Shown here in pieces: positions 26,113-34,567 of a stretch of DNA of 64,000 bases. Positions within the stretch are counted from its first letter, which is position 1; each line of letters starts with the position of its first letter. The notes beneath the pieces were generated by a model. It did no database searches. It had not been told where the DNA came from and saw only the letters and a list, made by a program, of their open reading frames with translations. The position numbers and the translations under genes are program-made. Location of the stretch: contig DAOUDW010000008.1 of assembly GCA_034430895.1 (NCBI GenBank), positions 1 through 64,000 on the forward strand. Direction: 5' to 3'. The DNA is from WVZH01 sp034430895 (GTDB taxonomy: Bacteria > Chloroflexota > Anaerolineae > Anaerolineales > E44-bin32).

Positions 26113-27258
26113 ATGTCTGATTTAAAGATCACCAAGGCCACGAACAAAACCGAACTTAAGGAATTCATTCACTTCCCCTGGAAGGTGTACAAGGATAATC
26201 CGTATTGGGTGCCCCCGATCATCTCCGAACGAATAGAATTTCATGATCCCGAGAAGAACCCGTTCTTCGATCACGCACGCGTCGAGTATTTTCTCGCTAG
26301 GCGTAATGGAGAGGTCGTGGGCACGATCGCGGCTTTTACCAACGATGCCTACAACAAGTTCCATAATTCCAATGTGGGATTTTATGGCTTCTTTGAAGTC
26401 CTTGACGATCCGGAAGCTGCCGCATTGTTGCTGCGTACAGCAGCGGATTGGGCGCAGAATGCCGGCCATATTTCCATTATCGGACCGGCGATGTTCACCA
26501 CCAATGACGAAGTGGGTTTGCTGGTGGATGGTTTCGACGATTCGCCGCGCGTATTGATGACCTACAATCCTCCGCGTTATGTCGATTACATGGAAACCGC
26601 TGGTTACGTGAAGGCCATGGATCTGTATGCCTATCGCAACAACATCGATGAATTCCTTGAAAACATGCCGGATAAGTTGCGGCGTGTGGTTGAAAAGGTC
26701 AAGAAGACCAAGAAATTGACAGTGCGATCCTTCCGCATGAAAGAATTCGACAAGGAAGTCGAGCGTTTCAAACGCGTTTACAACAGCTCCTGGGAGCGGA
26801 ATTGGGGTTTCGTGCCACCAAATGAAGCTGAAATCGAACACATCGCCGCCGGGCTTAAGCAAATGCTGGATCCCGATCTGGCGCTAATGGTGGAGCATGA
26901 AGGCGAGGTTGTCGGCGTAGGGTTGACCTTGCCGGATTTGTGTGCGCCGCTGCGTCTGGCTTATCCACGCCCCGGTGTACCGGAATTGTGGTCGATGCTC
27001 AAACTCGTCTGGCATTGGAAAATCCGCAGTAAAATGAAATGGATTCGCGTTTTCGCCCTGGGGGTACTGCCCGAGCACCGCGCCCGGGGTGTGGACGCGA
27101 TGATGTATCTCGAGACTGCGAAACGGGCGAAAGCGAAGGGCTACGAAATGGCGGAAAGCAGTTGGATTCTCGAGAACAACGAAATGATGAATCGTTCAAT
27201 TGAAATGCTTGGTGGGAAAGTCTATAAGACCTATCGCATGTACGAGAAGCGATTGTAA
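26113..27258 (+). CDS. GNAT-fold protein of unknown substrate (381 aa)
   Basis: The start is secure (GGAGGAG at 26102-26108). The N-terminal half (about 1-170) contains a degenerate acetyltransferase-like region with FIHFPWKVYKDNPYWVPP, VGTIAAFTNDAYN and ISIIGPAMFTTNDEVGLLVDGF. The C-terminal half (about 200-381) has EVVGVGLTLPDL, then FALGVLPEHRARGVDAMMYLETAKRAKAKGY, close to the acetyl-CoA pyrophosphate loop. I recognise it as a conserved double-GNAT-like bacterial protein often annotated only as N-acetyltransferase. No membrane segments. The next gene (NfeD-like) begins 204 bp later. Confidence 0.75.
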   Translation: MSDLKITKATNKTELKEFIHFPWKVYKDNPYWVPPIISERIEFHDPEKNPFFDHARVEYFLARRNGEVVGTIAAFTNDAYNKFHNSNVGFYGFFEVLDDPEAAALLLRTAADWAQNAGHISIIGPAMFTTNDEVGLLVDGFDDSPRVLMTYNPPRYVDYMETAGYVKAMDLYAYRNNIDEFLENMPDKLRRVVEKVKKTKKLTVRSFRMKEFDKEVERFKRVYNSSWERNWGFVPPNEAEIEHIAAGLKQMLDPDLALMVEHEGEVVGVGLTLPDLCAPLRLAYPRPGVPELWSMLKLVWHWKIRSKMKWIRVFALGVLPEHRARGVDAMMYLETAKRAKAKGYEMAESSWILENNEMMNRSIEMLGGKVYKTYRMYEKRL

Positions 27259-27462
27259 ATCATCCCAGAGTGTGCTGCTGGCAAATGGATCGCGACGGAT
27301 AGGCGATTCTCGCCCGCGCGGAATGGAGGAAATTCCCTTCTTGAAACCGGTTCGCCGTTATTGTGAAATGTCGGCTGAATGTCGGTTAATCGGTATGTCT
27401 GATTCAGCGCACTCAGTATGCTGAGGGTGCTGAGACAAACTGTTCCATGAAGGAGGTTGAAT

Positions 27463-28065
27463 ATGGATTTTCTCGGTTCTCCTTTCTTTCCGAACTTGTT
27501 GTATCTTGTGTTGGTTGCTGGCCTGTGGTTGACCGCCCTGGCAATTGTGAGCCCTGGCACGGGCACTTTGGAGATCCTCGCCTTTGCTACACTCGCTGCA
27601 GCCGGTTTTGGGATTTCTCAAGTTGCGATCAACTGGTGGGCAGTCATTGTGCTCATCATCGGCATCGTGCTGCTGCTCTTGGCGCTGCGTTTACCGCATG
27701 AAGAAGTGTGGCTTCTGCTATCCGCAGCGGCGTTCTGCGTAGGTTCGGTGTTTCTTTTTCGCCTGGAAGAGGGAGGCCTCGCGGTCCATCCAGCTGTGGC
27801 GATATCCGCATCAGCCGTGACCATGGGCTACTTTTGGATTGCGCTCCGAAATTCCATCATTGCCTATAAATCGAGTCCTGTGATGGATCTGTCGAAGCTT
27901 CAAGGCGCGATCGGAGAAGTGCGCACACTGCTCGATCCAACCGGTTCGGTTTATGTTTCCGGTGAGTTGTGGACGGCGCGTGCTGAGTCGCCGCTGGATG
28001 TGGGAACGAAAGTGCGGGTCCGTGATCGGGAAGGGCTCATTCTGATCGTGGAATCCGCTGAATAA
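27463..28065 (+). CDS. NfeD-like membrane protein
   Basis: The 200-residue protein has four to five hydrophobic segments in its first 130 residues and a C-terminal soluble beta domain (about 140-200: LQGAIGEVRTLLDPTGSVYVSGELWTAR, then a stretch with GTKVRVRDREGLILIV). This is the OB-fold typical of NfeD proteins. NfeD partners with stomatin/slipin proteins at membrane microdomains and may control their proteolysis or assembly. The adjacent downstream gene is a slipin, as expected. The start is ATG 27463, six nt after AAGGAGG (27450-27456). Confidence 0.88.
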   Translation: MDFLGSPFFPNLLYLVLVAGLWLTALAIVSPGTGTLEILAFATLAAAGFGISQVAINWWAVIVLIIGIVLLLLALRLPHEEVWLLLSAAAFCVGSVFLFRLEEGGLAVHPAVAISASAVTMGYFWIALRNSIIAYKSSPVMDLSKLQGAIGEVRTLLDPTGSVYVSGELWTARAESPLDVGTKVRVRDREGLILIVESAE

Positions 28066-28101
28066 TCCGATTAGATTTCTCATTCGAAAAAGGAGGAAAG
28101 C

Positions 28102-28998
28102 ATGGTTGATTCATGGGTAATTACCTGTGGAATAGGTGTTGTCGTTTTGTTTGGCTTGTCTGTGCTCACGAGTGCCATTCGTATCGTTCAGGAGTATGAG
28201 CGCCTGGTCGTCTTTCGCTTGGGCCGCTGCGTCGGTGAGCGCGGACCTGGTATAGTGTTGTTGATTCCATTCATCGACAAGGGTATCAAGGTGGATTTGC
28301 GCGAGCAGGTGCGTGAGATTCCGCATCAGACCTCGATCACCCTGGACAACGCGCCGATCGCTATCGATTTCCTTTGGTATTACAAAGTTGTCGATGCCCA
28401 GATGAGCGTGCTGAATATTGGCAATTTCGAGGTTGCGGCGCAGGGTATGGCTACCACTACATTACGTTCTGTGATCGGTGCCATCCCACTCGATGATGTG
28501 TTATCTCAGCGAGATCACATCAACCAGACTTTGCGTGTGAAGCTGGATGAAGTCACGGAACGTTGGGGCGTCAAGGTCACCAATGTTGAAATCCGGGAGA
28601 TCATCCCGCCGCGTGAGGTGCAGGATGCGATGAATCGCCAGATGACGGCGGAACGTGTGCGTCGAGCGGTGGTCACGGAATCGCATGGTAACCGTGAGGC
28701 AGCGGTAAACGTGGCGGACGGTGCAAAACAGGCCGCGATTTTGGAGGCCGATGGCGATAAGCAGGCGAATATTCTGCGCGCCGAAGGCGACCGGCAATCG
28801 CAACTGCTGCGTGCCGAAGGTTTCGCGGCGGCATTGGATAAGATTTACAGCATTGCCAACACCATCGATCAGAAGACGATGACATTGCAGTACTTCGAAA
28901 CCTTGAAGGACTTGGGCACCAGCCCATCGACCAAGTTCATCTTCCCGATGGAATTTACCAGCATGCTGGAGAATTTCCGTCTGAGCAAGGAGAAATAA
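28102..28998 (+). CDS. Slipin (SPFH/stomatin family)
   Basis: The 298-residue protein has one N-terminal membrane helix (about 5-25) and the SPFH domain: IRIVQEYERLVVFRLGRCVGERGPGIVLLIPFID, then VDLREQVREIP. It ends in an Ala/Glu/Gln-rich coiled coil with repeated DGAKQAAILEADGDKQANILRAEGDRQ-type steps. Slipins oligomerise on the membrane and organise microdomains. It follows the NfeD-like gene by 36 bp with a strong AAGGAGG, forming the classical nfeD-slipin pair. The next gene (GNAT) begins 36 bp later and may be co-transcribed. Confidence 0.93.
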   Translation: MVDSWVITCGIGVVVLFGLSVLTSAIRIVQEYERLVVFRLGRCVGERGPGIVLLIPFIDKGIKVDLREQVREIPHQTSITLDNAPIAIDFLWYYKVVDAQMSVLNIGNFEVAAQGMATTTLRSVIGAIPLDDVLSQRDHINQTLRVKLDEVTERWGVKVTNVEIREIIPPREVQDAMNRQMTAERVRRAVVTESHGNREAAVNVADGAKQAAILEADGDKQANILRAEGDRQSQLLRAEGFAAALDKIYSIANTIDQKTMTLQYFETLKDLGTSPSTKFIFPMEFTSMLENFRLSKEK

Positions 28999-29034
28999 AT
29001 CACACAAGCTGAAGTTTCGACAATTCGATCCGGG

Positions 29035-29484
29035 GTGATCATCGAGCGAGCAAATTGGCGTGATCTCTCTGCGTTGATTTCATTAGATAAAGTCTGTTTT
29101 ACGCGCGATGCATGGCCCTGGATCGATTGTCTGGCGGCGCTAACCTTTCCGGAGATCGTTCGTCTCAAGGCGGTTTTCGAAGATCGTCTTATTGGTATCG
29201 TGATTGGTGACCGGCGGCGTCGAGAAGGTCTGGGTTGGATCGCCTCGATTGGGGTCCACCCGAACTTTCAACGCCAGGGTATCGGTCGTCGGTTGTTATT
29301 GGCTTGCGAGCAGCAACTCGCCATGCCACGTTTACGTTTAACGCTGCGTGATTCCAACCGGATCGCAAAAAGCCTGTATCAGAACTGTGGCTACGTCGAA
29401 GTTGATGTCTGGTCGCGATATTATGCGGATGGTGAGAATGGTATCGTAATGGAAAAGACCATCGGTACGTTGGAAAACTCCTAA
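29035..29484 (+). CDS. GNAT N-acetyltransferase, RimI-like
   Basis: The 149-residue protein starts with GTG 29035. It shows the acetyl-CoA site as IASIGVHPNFQRQGIGRRLLLACEQQ (the QRQGIG loop), then LRLTLRDSNRIAKSLYQNCGYVEV, a layout close to the ribosomal-protein acetyltransferase RimI. The substrate is not predictable. It is 36 bp after the slipin gene. The ribosome-binding site is weak. Confidence 0.8.
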   Translation: MIIERANWRDLSALISLDKVCFTRDAWPWIDCLAALTFPEIVRLKAVFEDRLIGIVIGDRRRREGLGWIASIGVHPNFQRQGIGRRLLLACEQQLAMPRLRLTLRDSNRIAKSLYQNCGYVEVDVWSRYYADGENGIVMEKTIGTLENS

Positions 29485-29527
29485 GGCAACGAATTCGAAG
29501 CAGTGTCAGCGGTGCCCACTTTCCTCT

Positions 29528-29556
29528 TTGACCGGAGCAAGAGGCTCTGGTAGAAT
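29528..29556 (+). promoter_or_regulatory. Sigma-70-type promoter of rplI
   Basis: TTGACC (29528-29533) and TAGAAT (29551-29556) are separated by exactly 17 nt. The transcript would start near 29563, leaving a leader of about 75 nt that contains a hairpin before rplI. Confidence 0.7.
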
Positions 29557-29588
29557 TCATTCGCCAGGGCGTTGTACCCTTCGCCCTC

Positions 29589-29608
29589 GAGCGCCCGATG
29601 AGGCGCTC
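29589..29608 (+). promoter_or_regulatory. Leader hairpin of rplI
   Basis: GAGCGCC (29589-29595) pairs perfectly with GGCGCTC (29602-29608) around a 6-nt loop, followed by TACTTTT. It lies 29 nt before the rplI start and inside its predicted leader. It may act as a weak attenuator or as an autoregulatory structure. No known L9 leader motif is recognised. Confidence 0.4.
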
Positions 29609-29636
29609 TACTTTTCTAGAAAGGGCTTGGATAGTC

Positions 29637-30284
29637 ATGAAAGTATTACTCCTGAAAGACGTCTATAAACTAGGTCGGGCTGGTGATATCAAGAAAGTAG
29701 CCGATGGCTACGGACGGAATTATTTGCTCCCGCAGGGGTTGGCTGCGTTAGCCACACCGGGGATGTTGAAACAGGCCGATCGAATTCGTGAGAAAGCCAC
29801 CGAGGAACGAGCGCGGCTTAACCAGGAACTTAGCTCAGTTGCTGAAGTGCTGGAAGGTCTGGAGTTGGTCTTCCCCGTCAAAGCTGGAGAAATGGGACGG
29901 CTTTACGGTTCGGTAACCACCTCCATGATTGCGGATGCCATCCAGGAAAAGTCTGAACTGGCGGTCGATCGGCAGCAAATCGATTGTCAACCGATCAAGA
30001 CCCTCGGTGTGCACGAAGTGGACGTTCGCCTCACGGTGGATCTGGTTCCGCAGATCAAGGTCGTTGTGCATCGTGAAGATGAGCCGCCCGAATCGGCTTA
30101 CGAATTGAGTGAAGAAGAGATTGTAGAAGCACCGGCGGAAGCTTTTGCGGAATTGAAAGCCGAACTCGAGGTCGAAGAAGAACAAGCGATGCAGGCTGAA
30201 GAAGAACTCGCTGCCGATCAAGCCCAGGAAGATCTGACCGCGCAAAGCGAGACTGCCGATTCAGACAGCGACGAAAATTCCTAA
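29637..30284 (+). CDS. rplI: 50S ribosomal protein L9 with acidic C-terminal extension
   Basis: L9 binds 23S rRNA at the base of the L1 stalk and helps keep reading frame. The N-domain is canonical: MKVLLLKDVYKLGRAGDIKKVADGYGRNYLLPQGLA, then the connecting helix, then the C-domain (GRLYGSVTTSMIADAIQE, KTLGVHEVDVRL). The protein is 215 residues, whereas typical L9 has about 150. From about residue 150 it carries a tail made mostly of Glu, Asp, Ala and Gln. Start ATG 29637 is chosen because it gives the invariant MKVLLL N-terminus. A strong terminator follows. Confidence 0.95.
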   Translation: MKVLLLKDVYKLGRAGDIKKVADGYGRNYLLPQGLAALATPGMLKQADRIREKATEERARLNQELSSVAEVLEGLELVFPVKAGEMGRLYGSVTTSMIADAIQEKSELAVDRQQIDCQPIKTLGVHEVDVRLTVDLVPQIKVVVHREDEPPESAYELSEEEIVEAPAEAFAELKAELEVEEEQAMQAEEELAADQAQEDLTAQSETADSDSDENS

Positions 30285-30296
30285 TCGACTAGTCCG

Positions 30297-30348
30297 AATC
30301 CCACCAACGAGGATGTTTTCCTATCCTTTTGTTGGTGGGATTGTTTTC
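30297..30348 (+). terminator. Terminator after rplI, next to the RodZ-like start
   Basis: AATCCCACCAAC (30297-30308) pairs perfectly over 12 bp with GTTGGTGGGATT (30331-30342), followed by GTTTTCTC. It ends about 11 bp before the ATG of the RodZ-like gene, so it could also act as an attenuator for that gene. Confidence 0.75.
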
Positions 30349-30359
30349 TCCAGGCGGTT

Positions 30360-31295
30360 ATGAAAGAACTTGGTCAGAAGCTGCGAGATACTCGTGAGCG
30401 ACTTGGGATTACGTTAGAGGAAGTCGAAAACGCGACTCGCATCCGCACATATCATTTAGCAGCTCTCGAACGGGGGGATATCGAGTCGCTGCCTTCGCCT
30501 GTACAGGTGCGCGGATTCATCGGAAATTACGCCGATTATCTCGGGTTGGAGTCAAACGAGATACTGCTCGAATACGCGGAGAAATTGCAATCTCGCCGCC
30601 CGAAAACGAGGACTCCAGCAGCCCAAAAGGAATCGAGAAGTGGACCATCAGTGCAAATCCATTCTCGGCGACCGCGCTGGCTTTCCTTCGACCTGGCTAT
30701 CACGGCAGCGATCATCCTGGCAGTGATCGCCGTCCTGCTCTGGGGCAGCAGCCGCCTGATGCAGTCGATCCGACAAGGGGCACAGGCGACAGATGATGAT
30801 ATGGCGTTTTTCATCCCCGGCGAAACACCCACGCTGACAAATGCCCCGGCGGTTGAATCCACTTCGATACCGGCCGTTCAACCCGATGCAACCATGGAAT
30901 CAGAGACAGAAATCCCCACGCAACCCATCGTCTTGGGGCTTAACAGCGAAGTTAATCTACGCCTTGTAGCCAAGCAGCGGGCCTGGGTTCGTGTACTTGT
31001 GGATGGTGAAGAAATGTTCATGGGGCGCATGCTCCCTGGGGAAGAGCAGACGTTCACCGGTCAGCAATCCGTTGAAGTCTCGACAGGAAATGGTGCTGGT
31101 GTACGTGTGTATTACAACGGCCAGGATCAGGGCACCATGGGGGACGTAGGCCAGATTGTAGTCCGTGTGTGGACATTAGACGGTGTTCTCACGCCCACAC
31201 CCACACAAACCCAAACACCCACCGCATCCCCTCCAGCCACGGAGACGCCAGCGATGTCGGCGACATCGCCGTTAACTCCTGAGGCTGATTTGTGA
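30360..31295 (+). CDS. RodZ-like membrane protein (HTH_25 and DUF4115)
   Basis: The 311-residue protein has an N-terminal helix-turn-helix (LGQKLRDTRERLGITLEEVENATRIRTYHLAALERGD, about 3-40). A basic linker and one membrane helix (about 115-135) follow, then a beta domain (about 195-275) matching the DUF4115 C-domain of RodZ (VNLRLVAKQRAWVRVLVDGEEMF). It ends in a Thr/Pro tail. RodZ links MreB filaments to the membrane and sets rod shape. Whether this organism has MreB cannot be seen here. The gene overlaps rimO by 4 bp. The start ATG 30360 follows the rplI terminator almost directly. Confidence 0.85.
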   Translation: MKELGQKLRDTRERLGITLEEVENATRIRTYHLAALERGDIESLPSPVQVRGFIGNYADYLGLESNEILLEYAEKLQSRRPKTRTPAAQKESRSGPSVQIHSRRPRWLSFDLAITAAIILAVIAVLLWGSSRLMQSIRQGAQATDDDMAFFIPGETPTLTNAPAVESTSIPAVQPDATMESETEIPTQPIVLGLNSEVNLRLVAKQRAWVRVLVDGEEMFMGRMLPGEEQTFTGQQSVEVSTGNGAGVRVYYNGQDQGTMGDVGQIVVRVWTLDGVLTPTPTQTQTPTASPPATETPAMSATSPLTPEADL

Positions 31296-32629
31296 ATCTG
31301 CGAATTTATTTCCTCTCGCTTGGTTGTGCGAAAAATACCGTCGATTCAGAATCTATGGCCGCAATGCTTGTGCGTGAGGGCTGCCGCATTGTTGCCAGTG
31401 AGGAAGAAGCAGACGTCATCATCGTGAACACGTGCGGCTTCATCGAACCGGCGCGGGAAGAGTCGTTTTCAGAACTCCAACGTCTCGTAGAACAAAAGAG
31501 TCCCGGACAGATGTTGATCGCTGCAGGTTGTCTTACACAGCGCTATGGCGAAGAAATCGCGCGACAGGTGCCGGGTATTGATGGGCTGCTGGGAACCCGG
31601 CGTTGGATGGATATCGTACATGTCGTGGAATCGCTGCGGACACGAGAGACGCCCCAACCGCTCTATCACCTTCCTGATGCAGATGAAATTGGGGATGAAG
31701 ATATCGATCTGCCCCGCACAGCGATCCAGGGCGCAAGCGCATACTTGAAAATCGCCGATGGCTGCAGTCGCCCTTGCGCTTTCTGTGCCATTCCACTGAT
31801 CAAAGGTCCTGCTGTAAGCCGCCCGCCAGAACGGATTCTTGCGGATGCGAGGCGTTTACAGGATTCGGGCGTACGGGAAGTCAATTTGATCGCCCAGGAC
31901 ACCACGGCTTACGGACACGATTTGGGGAACAAAGATGGATTGGCACAACTGCTTGAGGACTTGGTAGAGGCTGCACCACAGGTGGAGTGGTTCCGCATTC
32001 TCTACGCCTATCCTGGCTGTGTAACGGATCGTCTGATCGATGTTATTGCGAATACCCCCCAAGTCGTCCCCTATATCGACATGCCGCTGCAGCATGCGCA
32101 TCCCGATGTGCTGCGCCGCATGCGGCGTCCGGCCAATATCGAGTGGGTGCATCGTACACTGGCGAAAATGCGTCGCGCCATGCCAGAGGTAGCCTTGCGT
32201 TCGACGTTCATCGTGGGATATCCCAATGAAACGGAGCAGGCCTTCGAGACGTTGATGGAATTCGTCTCGGATGTATGCTTCGATCGGGTGGGTGTTTTTA
32301 CTTTCTCACCCGAAGTCGGAACGGAAAGTGAGTCGCTGGGAGACCCGATCTCGGCGGAGGTGAAAGAGGAGCGTCGTCATCGTCTGATGCGTTTGCAGCA
32401 GCAGATTTCCTTAGAACGGAATCAATCGTTCGTCGGAGACAGACTTCTGGTCCTCACGGAAGGCGTCGGTGACGGGATTACTCTGGGGCGTTCATACCGG
32501 GATGCGCCGGAAATCGATGGCTTGGTGCTTATTGATGGCGAACATCCGCTGGGGGAAATGTTGACCGTGAAAATTGACAGCGCAATGCCCTATGATCTCA
32601 TCGGAACGGTAGATTCCACAGAAGACTAA
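31292..32629 (+). CDS. rimO: Ribosomal protein S12 methylthiotransferase
   Basis: RimO adds a methylthio group to Asp-88 of ribosomal protein S12. The 445-residue protein has the N-terminal UPF0004 domain (YFLSLGCAKNTVDSESM, IVNTCGFI, AGCLTQRY) with three Cys for one cluster. The radical SAM motif follows as DGCSRPCAFCAIP (about residues 152-160), then a TRAM domain at the end. The motif spacing and GCAKNTVDSE favour RimO over MiaB. It starts with GTG, overlapping the TGA of the RodZ-like gene (31292-31295). Confidence 0.93.
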   Translation: MNLRIYFLSLGCAKNTVDSESMAAMLVREGCRIVASEEEADVIIVNTCGFIEPAREESFSELQRLVEQKSPGQMLIAAGCLTQRYGEEIARQVPGIDGLLGTRRWMDIVHVVESLRTRETPQPLYHLPDADEIGDEDIDLPRTAIQGASAYLKIADGCSRPCAFCAIPLIKGPAVSRPPERILADARRLQDSGVREVNLIAQDTTAYGHDLGNKDGLAQLLEDLVEAAPQVEWFRILYAYPGCVTDRLIDVIANTPQVVPYIDMPLQHAHPDVLRRMRRPANIEWVHRTLAKMRRAMPEVALRSTFIVGYPNETEQAFETLMEFVSDVCFDRVGVFTFSPEVGTESESLGDPISAEVKEERRHRLMRLQQQISLERNQSFVGDRLLVLTEGVGDGITLGRSYRDAPEIDGLVLIDGEHPLGEMLTVKIDSAMPYDLIGTVDSTED

Positions 32630-32700
32630 GTATCGCCAATGGACAGGATCGGATTTATGGTCGCAACACGTTTTAAAATCCTGATGGATTGTGTGGTTAG

Positions 32701-33312
32701 ATGCCAGCATTACTAGAGGGTTTGTTAGCCGGGTACGGAATCGCTATACCTGTGGGGGTAGTGACCGTCTTGATTGTGGAAACAACGCTGCGGAAGGGAT
32801 TTACCGCAGGTTTCGTGGCCGGAAGTGGTACAGCGACCGTGGACTTTCTCTACGCCGCGTTGGCCGCTGTTGCCGGCAGTGTGCTGGCGGCCAGTCTGGA
32901 GCCTTATGCGTATTCTGTCCGTGTTATCAGTTCGATCCTGCTTGTCGGCCTGGGAATCTACGGACTGCGGCGTTCTTTGCAGCGTGCTGCACTAAAGGAG
33001 ATATCGCAAACCGAGAGCGGCTACGGGAAACTCTATTTCCAATTTTTTGTTCTTACGGCCATTAATCCCCTGACTGTGATTTATTTCAGCGCCTTGATCC
33101 TGGGTGGGACATTGGGGAGCTCCAGCACAAACCTGGACCGCCTGTTGTTTATCCTTGGGGCCGGGTTTGCATCCTTCTCATGGCAGAGTCTCTTGGCATT
33201 CATCGGCGCGTTACTGCGAAAAGGTATTTCCCCACGCGTTCGTCTTGGGATGAGCCTGGCTGGCAACCTGGTTGTTGTGGGGCTTGGTTTGCGATTGTTA
33301 CTGCGCAGTTGA
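32701..33312 (+). CDS. LysE-family exporter
   Basis: The 203-residue membrane protein has six hydrophobic segments. It has the typical start of the LysE/RhtB exporters (LLAGYGIAIPVGVVTVLIVETTLRKGFTAGFVAGSGTATVDFLYA) and the central NPLTVIYF motif after a charged loop. Such proteins export amino acids or related compounds by proton exchange; the substrate is unknown. It starts 71 bp after rimO and ends 13 bp from the convergent MetE-like gene. Confidence 0.88.
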   Translation: MPALLEGLLAGYGIAIPVGVVTVLIVETTLRKGFTAGFVAGSGTATVDFLYAALAAVAGSVLAASLEPYAYSVRVISSILLVGLGIYGLRRSLQRAALKEISQTESGYGKLYFQFFVLTAINPLTVIYFSALILGGTLGSSSTNLDRLLFILGAGFASFSWQSLLAFIGALLRKGISPRVRLGMSLAGNLVVVGLGLRLLLRS

Positions 33313-33325
33313 ATTTAATCCATTT

Positions 33326-34435
33326 TCATCCTTCATCTAAACCGTAACGTTCTCGCAATGTCCGAGATACTTGCGGCAGGATTTCTAACACCCGCTCGGC
33401 CAGCGGTTCTGTGAGTACGCCACCGGCGCCGCAACTGGGTGTGATCAAGGCTCGAGATAGAAGGATCGAGCGTTCGAAACCTTTCTCCTCGAAGCGCTGG
33501 AGACCGGCCTCGATGCGGGCGAGAAGCGTTTCTGTGGTTTCGGTGGCCGCCGCTTCCCGATCCAGGGTGGGAACGATGCCCCATCCCAAAATGCCGCCTC
33601 GCTTGAAAAAATCTTGTAATTCATCCGGATACAAGGTCATCGCCTGGAGATGATCGTAGGCGTCGAAATCTAGAATATCCAGGTCCGTGGACATGAGCAG
33701 CGACCAATCCGTATCTTCTTCGCAGTGCACGCCGGCGAGAGCGCCATGGGCGTGAATCAGGGAGACCACTTCGTTGATGTCGCCGATGATATCCTGCTCG
33801 CTCACGGTGATGAAAGTTTGGGAACCAAAACTAAGCAGGGATGGTTCGTCGAGAAAGATGATGAGTGGCTTATGGAAGCGGCTTAGCTGCGAGATTTGCC
33901 ATTTTACCTTCATGGCAACGGATTTCGTAACCACATCGCGCAGAGTCTCATCGTAGTAGGCGCAGCGCCGATTTTGATCCATCAGGTTGATCCCCTGCGT
34001 GAATGGTCCGGTGACTTGTCCTTTGAGCATGACGATGGAATCTACGGATTCGGAAAGGTGCGCTGTGAAGGCTTCGAATCCGGCGGCATACTTCGTCGAG
34101 ATGCGAAAATGTGCCAGGGCGTCGATATCGTCGGTTTCTATCACCTGAAGATAACGGTCGTAAAATTGTGTGAGCTGTTCGGTGTAATCGGCAGCCTGGG
34201 TATCGAAATAGACCCGGTCACCATCTTCTACCAGCGCGGGTATGCCTTCCGTGAACTGGACCGTCATGTTTTCGTGGAACACTCGTCGCGGGAATTGGAC
34301 CCAGGAGGGTATTTTTGGCGTGCTTGCGAACATGAGCTCCGTACCTCGCTTGACATCCTTGTGCGGCAGGCTGCCAATCGTTGTCGCCAGACAGCGAGGT
34401 TCGAAGGTTGGAGGTGTTATCTTGCCGGGTTGCAT
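33326..34435 (-). CDS. UROD/MetE-superfamily protein, possible methyltransferase
   Basis: The 369-residue protein has the TIM-barrel pattern of the UROD/cobalamin-independent methionine synthase superfamily: ATTIGSLPHKDVKRGTELMF, MLKGQVTGPFTQG, IIFLDEPSLLSFG, then a putative metal site GVHCEEDTDWSLLM (His237, Cys238) and a late TPSCGAGG. In MetE-type enzymes zinc is held by an H-x-C motif and a later Cys. Here the residue two after His is Glu, so the site is altered. It sits 132 bp downstream of metK on the same strand, which suggests work on methionine or another methyl donor or acceptor. I do not call it metE. It has a good ribosome-binding site (AAGGAGAGG). Confidence 0.7.
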   Translation of the reverse strand: MQPGKITPPTFEPRCLATTIGSLPHKDVKRGTELMFASTPKIPSWVQFPRRVFHENMTVQFTEGIPALVEDGDRVYFDTQAADYTEQLTQFYDRYLQVIETDDIDALAHFRISTKYAAGFEAFTAHLSESVDSIVMLKGQVTGPFTQGINLMDQNRRCAYYDETLRDVVTKSVAMKVKWQISQLSRFHKPLIIFLDEPSLLSFGSQTFITVSEQDIIGDINEVVSLIHAHGALAGVHCEEDTDWSLLMSTDLDILDFDAYDHLQAMTLYPDELQDFFKRGGILGWGIVPTLDREAAATETTETLLARIEAGLQRFEEKGFERSILLSRALITPSCGAGGVLTEPLAERVLEILPQVSRTLRERYGLDEG

Positions 34436-34567
34436 GTTTCTCAGTCCTCTCCTTGTGGATGGGATTCTGCGTGGTTACATGGTTCGCGAATTCGCACGCA
34501 GCGCGTGACTAATTCGTGACATCGAGTTCACTCGACCGTATGAATTGGTTTGTGGTGAGCTTAACCG

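Noticed and set aside
34060..34090. tRNA T-arm-like GTTCGAATCC-type sequence
   Set aside because: The similarity (CTTCGAATCC) lies inside the MetE-like coding region and no acceptor or anticodon stem can be built around it.
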